Part shown: positions 45,481-57,652 of the stretch, piece after piece | Layout of the letters: every line of letters starts with the position of its first letter | Position numbering within the stretch: position 1 is the first letter of the stretch | NCBI GenBank assembly: GCA_039602395.1 | Contig: JBCNJP010000008.1 | Coordinates: forward strand, 18,978,354 to 19,042,353 | Length of the DNA: 64,000 nt | DNA from: Deinandra increscens subsp. villosa | Taxonomy: Eukaryota > Streptophyta > Magnoliopsida > Asterales > Asteraceae | Direction of reading: 5' to 3' | Translations under genes and position numbers: made by a program | Notes under the pieces: model-generated | The model's input: only the letters and a program-made list of their open reading frames with translations | Told to the model about the DNA's origin: nothing | The model's database searches: none

Positions 45481-47290
45481 CATTTTCCCCTGAAATTCAC
45501 TCTAAATTCCCCCCACCCACCAAAAATCTTTCCAAATTTTTTTTTTCCCTAATACCCAAAATACACTCCCCCGCCTCCTTCCCTCCTCCCCACCGATTCC
45601 CTCCGCTCAAATCTCTCTATCTACGATTCCTCGGCCCTAATTATCTCGAAATCTGCTTCTTCTGTAGTTAGAAGGCCACCACACGACTAAGGCGACCTTC
45701 TACAAGCACCGTCGACTGTTTCTTCTACCGCCTATCTAGCCCTAATTGTTCCTCCATTCGTTGCTTCTTCTACCGTCGATCTAGCCCTAATTGTTCTTCG
45801 AGCTTCCCCACCACACGACTAAAGCGACCTTCTACAAGCACCGTCGTGTTGCAGTTTCTGTGTGTTTAAGTCTAATGAGCGTTATGGGTTTTCTCTACAT
45901 ATTCACAACTCTTCCGTTAAATAACCCTTGAGCTTTCTCTGTAGTTGAAAAAATTAGGGTACGAATATCCGCTTGCCCTTTTCATTCTCGAAAACAATTT
46001 TGTTTCTTTTCCTTTAATTTGGAGAAACTGGATCTGATTTGTTGATTTTATCACTGATTTGGTTTTAAAAACCTACAGGCTTCGTGTTTATCAAGCTTCA
46101 TTCGGTGCCATTGCTGAAAGTTTTCAAGGTAAAATCATTAAATCTCCATCGATGTTTCATCATTCATGTTCAGTTCTACACGATTCATCCATCTAAAGTT
46201 AGGGTTTATCGAATTAGTTTGGTTTTGAGATGCTTTTCTCTTAATGTCTCTGAAATTAGGTTTTGATTTTTGATGCTCTGTTCATATTATTTCTGAAGTT
46301 AGTTTTGATTTGAGAATTGAGATCATCTGTTACTATTATCTCTGAAACTAATTTTTGATTTGGGATGCTCTTCTCTCATTATTTCTGAAATTAATTTTAA
46401 TATTAATTTTACAGACTTGTGTGTTTGAAGTTTAATTTTGTTGGTTTTCTTTTTCCCCTGTGCTTAAATTTGCAGGGTCTTTTTTTTATTCGGATGGGTG
46501 TTTCTCTCTAGCTTTACTCATTGTTGCTTCTTTTCTTATGTATTTCATGTTTTGGTGGTTTATGCCCTCTAGGTGTTTGTAAAAATGCCTCAAAGTAACA
46601 CACACTCATAGTTATATGGTAAACACACAACAAGCATAAACATATCTTCATTATCTTTATTGTTTTGGTGAAACAGGTTTGAGAATCTTTTTGTGTTGGA
46701 ATAGAATGAAAACAGTTTTAATGTAGCCATTGTGGAATATAGATAGCAATACAGCATGGCATCTTATATTTGCTTCTATTAGATGTTATGAGTTTGTTGG
46801 TTTTCATTGGATGATTAAAATAGCGCGTTCATAGTTCATACATTAACTAGTGAACTTATGCTATGAAAGTGTAATGTACTTACTCACTTACATATTATAT
46901 ATATATATATACAGGCCACTAGAAATAGAACACCTGGGGGCTAGTTAATAAAACTACGTTAAAAATGATGACTCGACGTCGACAATAACCCCTAGTTTTC
47001 CAAGCTAATGATGCAGGTTTGATTCCTGGCTTCCCGCTACTCGCTCTATATCCTTATACATTTAGTCTATTATCTTACTGAAATAAGTTACTAACTTATT
47101 AATTAAAATTGACCAAAATAATCCATATCAATAGATGAGTACGTCATCGATATGCTCGTGCTTGTCTTCATGTATTTTTCACTTTTTCTAATCACGTTTG
47201 GTTGTAGATTTTATGTTGGACTATAGCGTGTGTTCATAACTTGTTTACTTTGTACTTTGAGTTAAAAGTGAGATTGAAATGTGAATACAG
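45481..47290 (+). other. CACTA internal region resembling a gene leader and introns
   Basis: 45480-45900 is CT-rich with repeated phrases (CCACCACACGACTAA at about 45676 and 45809; TAGCCCTAATTGTTC twice) and looks like the 5' UTR of a host gene. A donor CAAG|GTAAAATC lies at 46129. The rest is AT-rich with a short AT microsatellite near 46897. It may be captured DNA upstream of the AXR1 exons. Confidence 0.4.
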
Positions 47291-47960
47291 GATCTGGGGT
47301 GAGCAGGGGCAAGCTGCACATGAGAAAGCTGGTATTTGTTTGCTTAATTGTGGACCCACAGGTTCAGAAACACTCACAAACCTTGTTCTTAGTGGTATTG
47401 GAAGTATTACTGTTGTTGATGGTTTTAAAGTTGAAAATGGAGACCTTGAAAATGGAGACCTTGGAAATAACTCAATTTAGTAACCTACTTTACATTTTTT
47501 TGAACAGAGTATTGCTCAAATGACTCAAAGGAGGTTTTAAAAAGCCTTTCTAGGCATTTTGAAAAGCCATGGCATAATCATTTTACTGCACAAATACTTA
47601 GATACATCATTGTAGGTTTACCAGATATTAATTTCTTACATCATTGTAAGTTTACTGAGAACATCAACTTAGATACATCTGATCCTGTAGTCCATAAACA
47701 TATCCCATACATTTTAACTCTTGTCAAGATAGCAGAGGAGTGGGCTAAAAACCATGGTGGAAGGCTGCCATTGAGTAGGAAAGATAAAAAAGAATTCAAG
47801 GTTGTTAGTTAATTATCCATTTTTTTAATGAATTTATGTTTAAGTAGTAATTTTAGAATTTTTAGGAATTAATAAAAGCGAAATGGTTGCAACGGATGAA
47901 GAAAATTATAAAGAAGCTATTGATGCCTCATTCAAAGTTTTTGCTTCACCAGGAATCATT
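47291..47960 (+). pseudogene. AXR1: Captured fragment of AXR1 (NEDD8-activating enzyme E1 regulatory subunit)
   Basis: AXR1, with ECR1, activates the ubiquitin-like protein NEDD8/RUB in the auxin response pathway. Three exon-like pieces are recognisable. (1) 47291-47480 encodes RIWGEQGQAAHEKAGICLLN and continues through GPTGSE, GIGSITVVDG and GDLGNN, the nucleotide-binding start of E1; it has an in-frame ENGDL duplication and then a stop. (2) About 47651-47800 encodes DPVVHKHIPY, LVKIAEEWAKNHGGRLPLS and KKEFK. (3) 47866-47960 encodes ELIKAK and, after a one-base frameshift, MVATDEENYKEAIDASFKVF. Splice borders are kept (TACAG before piece 1, CAAG|GTT after piece 2, TTTAG before piece 3), so the capture was from genomic DNA. 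Exons between pieces 1 and 2 are missing or unreadable. Confidence 0.85.
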
Positions 47961-48688
47961 AAGTACATGAAAATACTGTAACATAGTCATTATGTATCAA
48001 TTATTATATTATGAATCAATGAATCAATTTTTTTTATCATTTTATGTTTTATATGCTATGGGGAAATTGTCGAATAAACGTGGACTTTATTTTCAAGAAT
48101 CCTTACTTTTTTGCATGGTTAAATTCTTTTAACTTTAAAAATGTAACAAATGCTCATTTTTAATCACAAATAAATAAAGTCCATGGACTTCTATGCAAGT
48201 TCAGAGATTATAGGCGGTAAGCAAGGGCAAGCAAATTACAGCAGACTTTATTGGAAATAGAATTAACAAGTCAACTTTCTTCTGATTCACAAGAACATAC
48301 CTTAACTTCATGTGCAGGCGAAAACAAATGCAAAAAGAAAACAAATTTCAACAATTATAAAAACACAGCAGTCTACACTACATGTTTTAAAAAATAGCCC
48401 TCATGTTTTAAAATCCTAAAATTTACAAAAAGTCACTACGAACAAGAAAAGTTTGAAAATATTCAGAGCCATTTTGGTGATATACAGAAAGCATTACAAG
48501 AATTAGATGATGCATGGTGGGGTTGTAAAATGAGTATCAAATTCTGTTGTTATCTGCCTGGCTGTGACCTAGCACTTATCATATGATGCTTATAAGAAGC
48601 TTCAAAGTAATATATAAATTAAATAAGAAATAACAAAAGTTGTTTATAGATATTTGAATTTGTCTCTACAAATAAATTTTTTAAACCT
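47961..48688. other. CACTA internal noncoding up to element 4
   Basis: AT-rich; no gene seen. It ends with AACCT, the target duplicated by element 4. Confidence 0.5.
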
Positions 48689-49067
48689 TGTTGGGCTATA
48701 TTATTAAAGGCATGAACATTAGATATGGGCTTGAAGATTATTGGGCTTTTGGGCTTATAATAGTTTACTATTGGGCCATGTGGGCCGGTTTTGAGTTTAT
48801 GACTGGTTTAGGGTTTGTAAAGGGGTAGTATATAAACCCTTATAGTTTATGATTAACTAGCTTTTGAATTTACGATTTTGGTCTCCCTTGTGTGTTTACG
48901 ATCAGATTTCATTAGCTCAAGAAAGTTGTGTTCTTCATTCAAGATTTGATCTTCTTTGTTTAATCAAGTCTATTTCATCTACTTTCTTCTCGAGTCAATC
49001 ACTAACGAGGATTCCGCACTCGTTTGTGATATCGATACCGTGGTTGGTTGATTTTTCTGGACCTACA
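48689..49067 (+). repeat. Element 4, 5' LTR
   Basis: TGTTGGGCTATA to CCTACA. TATA box AGTATATAAACCC at about 48827-48839, followed by TTTACGATTTT and GTTTACGATC within the transcribed part. Confidence 0.93.
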
Positions 49068-49069
49068 AT

Positions 49070-49080
49070 TGGTATCAGAG
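49070..49080 (+). promoter_or_regulatory. Element 4 primer-binding site (tRNA-iMet)
   Basis: TGGTATCAGAG starts three bases after the LTR. Confidence 0.9.
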
Positions 49081-49587
49081 TCAATAATCACTGATTCGAG
49101 GCTCTCACGGTATTGGATTCGAGTTTTCTGGAAAAAGTTCGGGTTTTTGAAGGTTTGAAGGCTGTTCTTCGAGTTTACGATTCTGCTGCTGCTGTTTCTG
49201 GGTTTGTTTAGGTGTTTGCTGTTTCTTGAAGATAGTGATCGGAAACTTGATTACGAGTTCAAGATTCATTTTTTACATGATTACGACTCAAAAATTGTTG
49301 TTTACGACCTATTCTGTTCGGAATCGGGTGTTTACGATTCTGCCTTACCTGAAACATACATCGTAATCGGCGTTTACGATTTGCTCATATCGTAATCAGT
49401 GTTTACGACCAGAGTTTACGATCCGGAGCTAATTGTTATCGTAATCGAGTGTTTACGACCGGAGTTTACGATCCGGAGTTATTTGTCATCGTAATCAGGT
49501 GTTCTCGATTGTAATCAGCCATTTACGATCGTAATCTCTGTGTTTGGACATTTGGACTTTAGAATTTAGTTTACCTAAGCTTGCGTT
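49081..49587 (+). repeat. Element 4 leader with GTTTACGATC-type array
   Basis: About 11 copies of TTTACGA(T/C), often GTTTACGATC, lie between about 49170 and 49535. It is the same motif and orientation as in the leader of element 2. Confidence 0.75.
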
Positions 49588-52500
49588 ATGGATTTCGAAC
49601 CAAATATGTATCAGAAGTTGGATTTTGAGATTGGATCCATCACTCGTCCACCAAGACTCACATCGGCGGATAATTTTCTGGAATGGAAATATAGGTTTGA
49701 AAACCACTTGAAGAGTGTTGATTTAAGAGTATGGAGAGCGGTAATTCATGGGCCACACACGCCTACACATGCAGAAGGAACCAATGCGGGTAAAGCTAAA
49801 CGGAAGACGAATATGATGATGATGATTGGGAAAGATGCAACAAAGCAGAAAGGGCATTTGCTATTATGACCATGGCACTTACACCAGATATTGCACAAGG
49901 ATTTAAGCATTGCAAGACCGCCAAGCAACTCTGGAATGCTTTGATAGTGGCTTATGAGGGAAATCCGGACATTAAAGCAAGCCGTAAGCAAATGCTGAAG
50001 CAGAAATTCAATCTGTTCAACCACATTCAAGGTGAATCCTTCGAAGAACAGGTGCAAAGGTTCGTGTCTCTGATGGCCGAAATGTCAAGCTATGGTGTTG
50101 AACCGGATCTGGAAGATAAGAATCTGAAACTGCTGAATAGCTTGCCCAAATCCTGGAATACAAACATCTCCATCATTAAGGACAACAACAAGCTGAGTGA
50201 ACTATCTCTTGATGAGATGATCAACAAATTGAAGTCAAAACTTATTGATGACAAGCAGAGAGAATTGAACCATATAAGCTCCCTTATTTTGGGGGGAAAA
50301 TTGAACCAAGCCCTGTTGTCAGAAGAAGTGGATTCTAAACAAGATGGAAAGTCAGCTGGAAGTGGACCAAGCTCTGTCGCCAAGTCAACTGCTTTTGTGG
50401 CACAACCTCATGCAAGTTCAAGTGGATGTGTCAGCCCTGATGCTACAAATGATCCTAACTTTGCCCTCGGAATGGGCTTTATGAACAACTATCATGCTCT
50501 CATGGGAGGAACTTTAGTGCCTACTGAGATGCTGTCAGGGGAGCTAAATCAGATAAATCCCGAAGATGTAGAGATGTTGGATGTCTCTTGGCAGATGGCA
50601 ATGGCTGTTTTCAGAGCAAAGAAGTTCATGGCAAAGACTGGGAGAAATGTATGGAAGGACCAAGATAAGATCAGGATGGGGTTTGACAAGAGCAAGCTGA
50701 GGTACTACAACTATGACGAGTATGAGCATTTCGCAAGAGAGTGCACAAAGCCGAGGAAAGAAAGAACAGAAGAAAGGAAAGCTGGTGATGGCAAAGGAAA
50801 GGCAGAGTCAAGTGCTTTGGTTGTGCAGGAAGGAGGTGGATATGACTGGACTCCTCAGTTAAAAGAGTTCAGCCTGTCACATGCAATGGTTGCTGCTATG
50901 GAAAGGGATGAAGAGGAAGAGCATGCATTTGTTGTAACTGATGAGAAACCTGAAGAGATTCAGATAGAAGACAAGGAAGCCTTTGCTGCTGAGGTTGATA
51001 ACATCAAGGTATGTCCTGATCCCACTTGTGCTCGTATAATTCCTCGACTTAGACAAATCTGTAAAAATTATCAGCTAGAACTATTTGAGATAAAATGTGA
51101 AAGGAGTTCTTTTAAGGGTAGATGGCAAAAGAATGAAGAGAAGGTAAAAGCTCAGAAACTAGACATAGTGAAGTATCAAAAACTGGCAACTGAGAAAGCT
51201 CTTCTGTATGACAACGCTAAGTTAGAAATAGCTGAGCTTAGTAAGCAGATAGATGAACTTAAGCATAAGAACAATGAGTTGCAAGTAAAACTTGATATGA
51301 ATCATATGAGAAGCAAAAGAATGTTAGAGGCTAGTAAATCTTTGAACACGTGCAAAACTGAGGTTAGAGTAGGTAAGGACAAAGGTGGAATAGGGATTAG
51401 CTTCTCAGAAAAAAACAAGAATGATGTTCCTCAAGATAAGACTAGAGACATAATAGGAATAATCCTTGAGGAGGATCAGGTTGATAGATCTGAAGCAGGA
51501 ACACATGAGATAGGACCACCCTTAGATAGTGTTCTAGTAGGAGTGACACCTATGACTGATCAGGAATTTGAAAATGAGAAACACATGATCTATGGGTTGG
51601 GTAATCAGAATGAAACAATGCCATCCACAAGTAAATCAGGTCCGTCCCATGAATCATTAAACAATAGTGTTGAACCTGCTGATGGCTTTGTTTCATGTGC
51701 AGATGAAGTAGGTATTGAAGATGTGTCGGGGGAGGATGCTGAATGTTTGAAAGTCAATGAATGTCATGTGTCTAGTAGTTCTAGTCTTAATTTACCTAAG
51801 GATGATGTTCTGGCACATGTGTCAGAACTTAATACGTCCAAGTCAAAACAAGTAGTTGTATCTTTGTTATCAAAACATCTTTCTAATTCCAATGAAAAAG
51901 TTGATGGTTTTAAAATTCGTGTGCCTAACACTAAAATAGGTTGTGAGACTAAGCCCAAAGATTTTGTTGCTTATCCCCAGGTTGTGTCAACTTTCAATAG
52001 AACAAACAAATCTAAATCAGAGCAATTTTGTTTAATTACACACCCGGAAAAAGATACAAAACGTGTTATACACAAATGGGATGATAAGCTCGAGTGGAAG
52101 TCGTCTTACCCAAGACGTTCATACCTCTGTAGTCATGTCAATGGGCCTAGGCTTATGAACTGTTTTCAATGTGGAAAGCCAGGACACTTTGCTGCTAATT
52201 GTGTGAATAGACCATTTCAACCATACTATCCGCAAAACCCACGGACTAGTATGTTGGAGAAATGATGACAGGAGAAAAGCAAAAGCAAAAGCAACAAGCT
52301 TTGTCTCGGGGGAAGCAGTGTTTGGAACCAATGAAGACTCAACAGTCTAAGGTTTCAAACACAAAGGCACCAGTGACAAAGCCTGTTGTTGAAAAATGGA
52401 ATGTGGCCAAAACTCCAAAACCCACTTATGCATCTAAAGGAGTTTACAAAAGAAATGATAAGATAAAACCAGAATTTGTTGAGAAACAAGTGGCTAATGT

Positions 52501-52853
52501 CAAAAGAGTTAATAAACCTGATGGCAAAGCGAAGGTTGAGCAACAGGTTTTAAAACAAAAAGATGTCACTCAAACAAAACAACTGGTTTACACAAAACTG
52601 AAACTTGAGTGGACACCTGTTAAAAAGCCATCTTGGTAAAAAGGCCACATCTCCGCAAAAGAAACCTGTGTCAGTCAAGAGCGCACCAAATGTGTTGAGA
52701 CCACAGAAAAACACCACCTGGAAACCAAAAGTCAACATTCAAAATGTGAATGTACCTGAATCAAAGCCAGAAATGACCCTCCAATTAGTTAATTACATTG
52801 ATTCCAAAGGTGTGCCCAGATCTGTTATGGCCTGGGTACCTAAATCTCACTGA
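49588..52853 (+). pseudogene. Element 4 gag, broken by frameshifts
   Basis: It begins ATG 49588 with a capsid-like domain (NFLEWKYRFENHL). A frameshift at an ATGATGATGATG run near 49810 moves the reading to the frame of 49866-52265 (QLWNALIVAYEGN, FNLFNHIQGESFEEQVQRF). A first zinc knuckle near 50705 has lost two cysteines (YYNYDEYEHFAREC). The segment CPDPTCARIIPRLRQICKNY and GRWQKNEEKVKAQKLDI, shared with element 2, begins near 51015, followed by a coiled coil. A second, complete knuckle CFQCGKPGHFAANC lies near 52160. TGA at 52263 is followed by further pieces in other frames (52262-52639, 52605-52853), ending MAWVPKSH. The two-knuckle, long coiled-coil layout makes this gag much longer than that of element 5. 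Confidence 0.8.
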
Positions 52854-52899
52854 TCTCTGATTTGTGTAGGGACAGCCAAGAAGATCTATCAACAATCTC

Positions 52900-55800
52900 T
52901 GGTACGTTGATAGCGGTTGCTCCCGACATATGACCGGAGACTTATCCCTTTTGGAAGATGTGGAAGACTTCAATGGGGGAGGAGTATCATTTGCAGGTGG
53001 TGTGGGTGGAAGAATAAGCAAGAAAGGAGTGGTGAGAAGTGGTAACTTATCGTTTTCTGACGTACATTATGTGGAGGAGCTGTCACACAGTCTGCTGAGT
53101 GTCTCTCAGATTTGTGATAGAGACTATTCTGTGTTGTTCAACCGTAAGGAGTGCATTATTCTCAAGCCTGGTGTGAAGATTCCAGAGGAGTGCATCTTGA
53201 TCTGTACTCCGAGAAGAGCAAACTCTAATCAGCTTAACATGGGTCAACCTCCAATTTCAGAAGAAGCCTGTCTCATATCCAAACAAAATGAGAACTTAGC
53301 TCTATTATGGCATAGGCGTCTGGGGCATGCTAACATGAAGAATTTGACCAAGCTTGCAAAGGGAGAACATGTCAGAAAGCTGCCTATCAAAGATTTCTCT
53401 ACTATAGAAAAATGTGTGGCTTGTGCGAAGGGGAAGCAACACAAGTTGCCGCACCGTCCAAAGATAGCAAATTCAATGTCATCCGTGTTACAACTTCTTC
53501 ACATGGATTTATTTGGGCCAATGCAAGTTCAAAGCATCAGCAAATTCTCTTACTGTCTCCTGATTGTGGATGACTACTCACGATTCACTTGGGTCTTCTT
53601 TTTATCCAACAAGTATGAAACTCCGATCTTAGTGAAACAGTTTGTCACACTTATAGAGAATCGGCTGAACGAGAAGGTCAAGGCTATCAGAACGCACAAT
53701 GGAACAGAATTTAAGAATGCATAGTTAAATATGATCTGTGGAGAGAAGGGGATAGAGAGACAGTTCAATGCACCCTACACTCCGCAACAGAATGGAGTCG
53801 CTGAGAGAAGAAACAGGACACTCATTGAAGCAGCAAGGACAATGATGTGTGAAGCTAAATTGCCAATCTTCTTCTGGGCTGAAGCAGTTAATACGGCTTG
53901 TTACGTGCAAAATCGTGTTCTTTTAAACAAGCGTCATGAGAAGACTCTGTATGAGATTGTTTACAAAGAGAAGCCAACAGTAGGATATTTCAAGACATTC
54001 GGGTGTCCATGCACGGTTCTAATTCAGTCCGATGTGGGGAAATTCGAAGCTAAGGCGGATGAGTGTTATTTTGTTGGTTATTCAGCAAATAGTGCTTATC
54101 GTGTCTACAACAAAACCACAAAAGTTATCATTGAGGCATATAACGTAGTCTGGCTTGATGACAATCCTACAGATGCAGGGAGTGGACCAGATTGGATTTT
54201 TGATTATGGGTCGCTGTTTGAAGGGTTCAATTTTTCAAATGTTTTCCATCATTTGGGAGAAGAAGAAGACGTTATTCCACAATCATCTGAATCAAGACCT
54301 CATGTTGAAAAAGTTGGTGAGAAAGCACCAGATGCAGTTCCCACAAATGTCAATGCAGATGCTCCGGGATCTTCGGGAACTAAAGATGATGATTCAGAAA
54401 TTTCTCAAAACCAAGGTATGAGTGATAATATTGTTAATTCTAACCTGCCTGTTTCTATTTCTGTGCCAGATGTTCAAGTATCAAGGATCAATAAAGACCA
54501 TCCAATCAGCAATATACTTGGACCAGTTTCAGCAGGTGTTACCACTAGAAGCCGCACGGGAGACATTAATTTTTGCATGTATTCGTGCTTCATATCCCAG
54601 ATTGAGCCTCCTAACGTGATGGTTGCTCTCAGAGATCCATGTTGGATAGAGGCCATGCACAATGAACTTAATCAGTTTTCTAAGCTGGGAGTGTGGCTCC
54701 TAGTCGAAAGGCTAGAGAACAAGAAGGTTATACCCACACGTTGGTTATACAAGAACAAGAAGGATGACACGGGTATAATTGTCAGAAACAAAGCAAGGTT
54801 GATTGTTCAAGGCCACAGACAAATTAATGGAATTGACTATGATGAGGTGTATGCACCCGTGGCAAGATTAGAGGCTATCCGGATATTCCTTGCAGTTGCA
54901 TCATATCTAAACTTCACAGTTCGCCAGATGGATGTTAAGACAACATTTTTATATGCAGAAATGAATGAGGAAGTTTATGTGACTCAACCACTGGGGTTTG
55001 TAGATGAGGAGTATCCAGATCATGTGTATCTTCTGGATAAGGCTTTGTATGGACTACATCAAGCTCCACGCACGTGGTATGAGACACTATCAACTCATCT
55101 GGTGGAGAATGGATACTCAAGAGGAGTGGTTGATCAGACTCTATTTAGGAAGAAGGTGAAGGATGACATCATCATGGTGGAGGTCTATGTAGATGACATC
55201 ATCTACGGGTCAACAAACGAAGAGTTATGCACCGGGTTTGAAGAGATAATGAGAAAGAAACTTGAAATGAATGATCAGGGAAAGATGAGTTTCTTCCTAG
55301 CCTTGCAAGTGAAACAGGTTGAATCTAGGATTCTTATTCACCAAGCAAAATATGTGAATGAGATTCTAGAAAAATTCAAAATGCAAGATTCCAAGCCAAT
55401 CTCAACTCCCATGGCTTCCCGACCTCTACTGACAGCAGATGCAGATAAGGAGCCAGTGAGTGAATTCATGTATCGCTCGATGATTAGATCACTTATGTAC
55501 TTGACAGCAAGCAGGCCAGATATTATGCATGCAGTGTGTCTGTGTGCCCGCTATCAGGCTAATCCTAAACTTTCACATTTAATTGCTGTTAAACGTATCT
55601 TTAGGTATCTGAAGGGCAGGCCTAGGCTTGGACTTTGGTACCCAAAGAACACTGATTTCCAATTGTTTGCATATACTGACAGTGACTATGGAGGCAGTGA
55701 TCTTGACCGGAAATCAACAACTGGTGGATGTCAGTATCTGGGAGATCGACTCATTTCTTTGCAGAGCAAAAAGCAGCATACCGTCTCAAAGTCAACTTCA

Positions 55801-56133
55801 GAAGCTGAATATGTGGCATCATCCGCTGGATGCTCACAGGTAGAATGGATACAAAATCAGCTCACTGATTACGGTATGGAATTCGTTAACACTCCTATCT
55901 TTTGTGATAACGCTACTGCTCTAGAAATTGTGAAAAACCCCGTTCATCATTCAAAAACAAAGCACATAGACATCAAGGTGCACTTTATTCGTGATTGTTA
56001 TGATCGGGAGTTAATTCAGCTTCAAAAGGTGAGCTCAGACCAAAATGTGTCTGACATTTTCACAAAACCCTTACCTCGTCCCAATTTTGAAATGTGTGTC
56101 GAAGGCCTAAGGATGATTGCCTTCGAGGAATGA
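52900..56133 (+). pseudogene. Element 4 pol, one stop and an altered integrase residue
   Basis: One frame from WYVDSGCSRHMTG (protease, 52900) to 56133 is interrupted by TAG at 53722-53724. Integrase has WHRRLGH and CVACAKGK (zinc part) and LHMDLFGP (first Asp), but the second catalytic position reads RTHNGTEF: His where Asp is expected (about 53695). The Glu motif NGVAERRN is present after the stop. Reverse transcriptase has YVDDIIYGS; the family's usual TAFLYA reads TTFLYA. RNase H has TDSDYGGSDLDRKSTTGG and STSEAEY; the end is DIFTKPLPRPNF. The normal order for copia is kept. Both lesions would prevent integration. Confidence 0.88.
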
Positions 56134-56485
56134 TCTGATCAAACTTTCTTGTAAATATCTTTTAAGAAAATTACAAAAATTAAAAAAAAAATATGTGTCT
56201 ATATTTCAAAAGCCTCATAAAAACAGGGGAAGAAATATTGGTGTTTCTGAAAAGCTAAAAAATACCTGTTTGAGGTTTTTATGTTGTCTTTTGTTTGCCT
56301 TGAGTTGGTAGGAAGTGATATAAATTTCCAAGACAATCGGAGACTGACAAGTGTAAGACTGAAGTGAAAGACGACTCAAAGATGATGTTTCGGTAAGCTA
56401 AATCAAAAACTATGATCATCCAAGTAAGTGCAGTAACTTAACTTCTATATACGTTTTGGTTTCCATCCTGGTTTACATAGTTTAA
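56134..56485 (+). other. Element 4, noncoding after pol
   Basis: AT-rich; no gene supported. Confidence 0.5.
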
Positions 56486-56800
56486 AAGACTGAGCCCCAG
56501 CAAAAACGGGTTGAGAGTGGTATTCACCTAGTATTCACTCTGTCACACGCCATGTTCTGCTGCTATAAAAGAAAAATGAAAAGAAAAAGATCAAAAAATA
56601 TATTAACAAAAAAATGAAAAGAAAAAGAAAAATCAATAAAGTAATTATTTGGTTTGGTCTTCTTTGCGTGCTTATGCGGCCGACCTGATCACCAACTGAT
56701 AATTAAGAAAATAAGTGTTTGTCATGACGGTGTTGCACGGTTCCTCAAGTTGGGGGTTTGTGAATCCTCAAAAAACTCTGAGGTTGGGTAGGTTTTGCTA
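56486..56800 (+). ncRNA. Conserved three-part 3' structured module (element 4)
   Basis: Block c (about 56486-56560) has GACTGAGCCCCAGCAAAAAC and an AGAGTG/CACTCT stem around repeated GTATTCAC. An A-rich stretch follows (56569-56640). Block b (56643-56704) has nested stems AATTAT/ATAATT, TTGG/CCAA and GGTC/GACC around TTCTTTGCGTGCTTATGCGG. Block a (about 56738-56800) has CCTCA/TGAGG. Order and loop sequences match element 2 (31012-30690 on -), while stem bases differ. Block b also resembles the triple hairpins of element 1 (TCTGCGTG and CGACCTGAT). Confidence 0.6.
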
Positions 56801-57652
56801 TGAACGATTGGGTGTGGGGACTGTTAAACATGACAGTAATTATGTACCATATTTAAGCACTTTAAAATGTTTTAACTGGATGTGAGTTTATGTGATTTCA
56901 AAAAACTTTTAAGTAATCGTCTAGAGCGTCGAGTAACGGAAGCTGAAAAGGGTTCCTCAGTTAAAGATTTGTCTGGTTTGATCCATGAAAAACATCAATC
57001 TCAAGGTAAGTATGTTTTTTTCTCGTTTTTGTCTCATTTTTAGATTATCTTAATTTTGTGCATTTTCAATTTTTTTTTTGTGTTTAAGGCTTTAAGTGTT
57101 TGGATTTTTTTTATTTTTTATGATCAAGATCAGATACTCAGAGTTAAGTCTGAGGGGAAGCTTCGTAAAATTCTCAAATTTTTCTCAAAGCTAACACTTT
57201 TTAAGAGAATTATTATTTTTTAAAGGTTTGGGAGGTGTTTGAAATGTCTTTGATCCTTGAGGGGGCAAAATTGAAATTTTTCAAAAGGGGTATATATATT
57301 CATTTCGGTTTACGATCCAAACACTCCCTTCCTCTCTCGTTTACGATTCCCTCTCCACCGAAACCCTACCCTCCGCCCCCTCCTCGCCGGAAAAACCATC
57401 TCACTCGCTTCCGATCATCCACTGTGAAATCAGACCACACCACCACTCTCGCCTTTCATTTCCGACCAAGACACCACCTTCAATCGTCTGTAACAACGAG
57501 TTTTCATCAATCGATTCTCGGGTTTCTCGTTTCGAGCCCTAACTCAAGTTCCTTTTCACCATTTACTATTTTCGAGTTGATTTCTCGAAGATTTGAAGTC
57601 GGTTTTGTGTTAGAAACTGTTAAAAGGTAGTGTTGGTCGCTCATTGTTTCAG
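56801..57652 (+). promoter_or_regulatory. Candidate internal promoter and leader of the third ORF
   Basis: GGGGTATATATATTC (TATA 57291-57300) is followed by GTTTACGATC (57308-57317) and GTTTACGATT (57339-57348), then a CT-rich leader. This repeats the layout of the LTR (TATA, then the same motif). TTGTTTCAG ends at 57652, a splice acceptor directly before the ATG at 57653. Either an internal start or a spliced RNA could express the next ORF. Confidence 0.5.

Noticed and set aside
48864..49094. ORF in both LTRs of element 4 (also 60421-60663)
   Set aside because: Present only because LTRs are repeated; covers TATA-downstream leader and primer site.
49746..50057. Minus ORF inside element 4 gag
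   Set aside because: Shadow of the gag frame.
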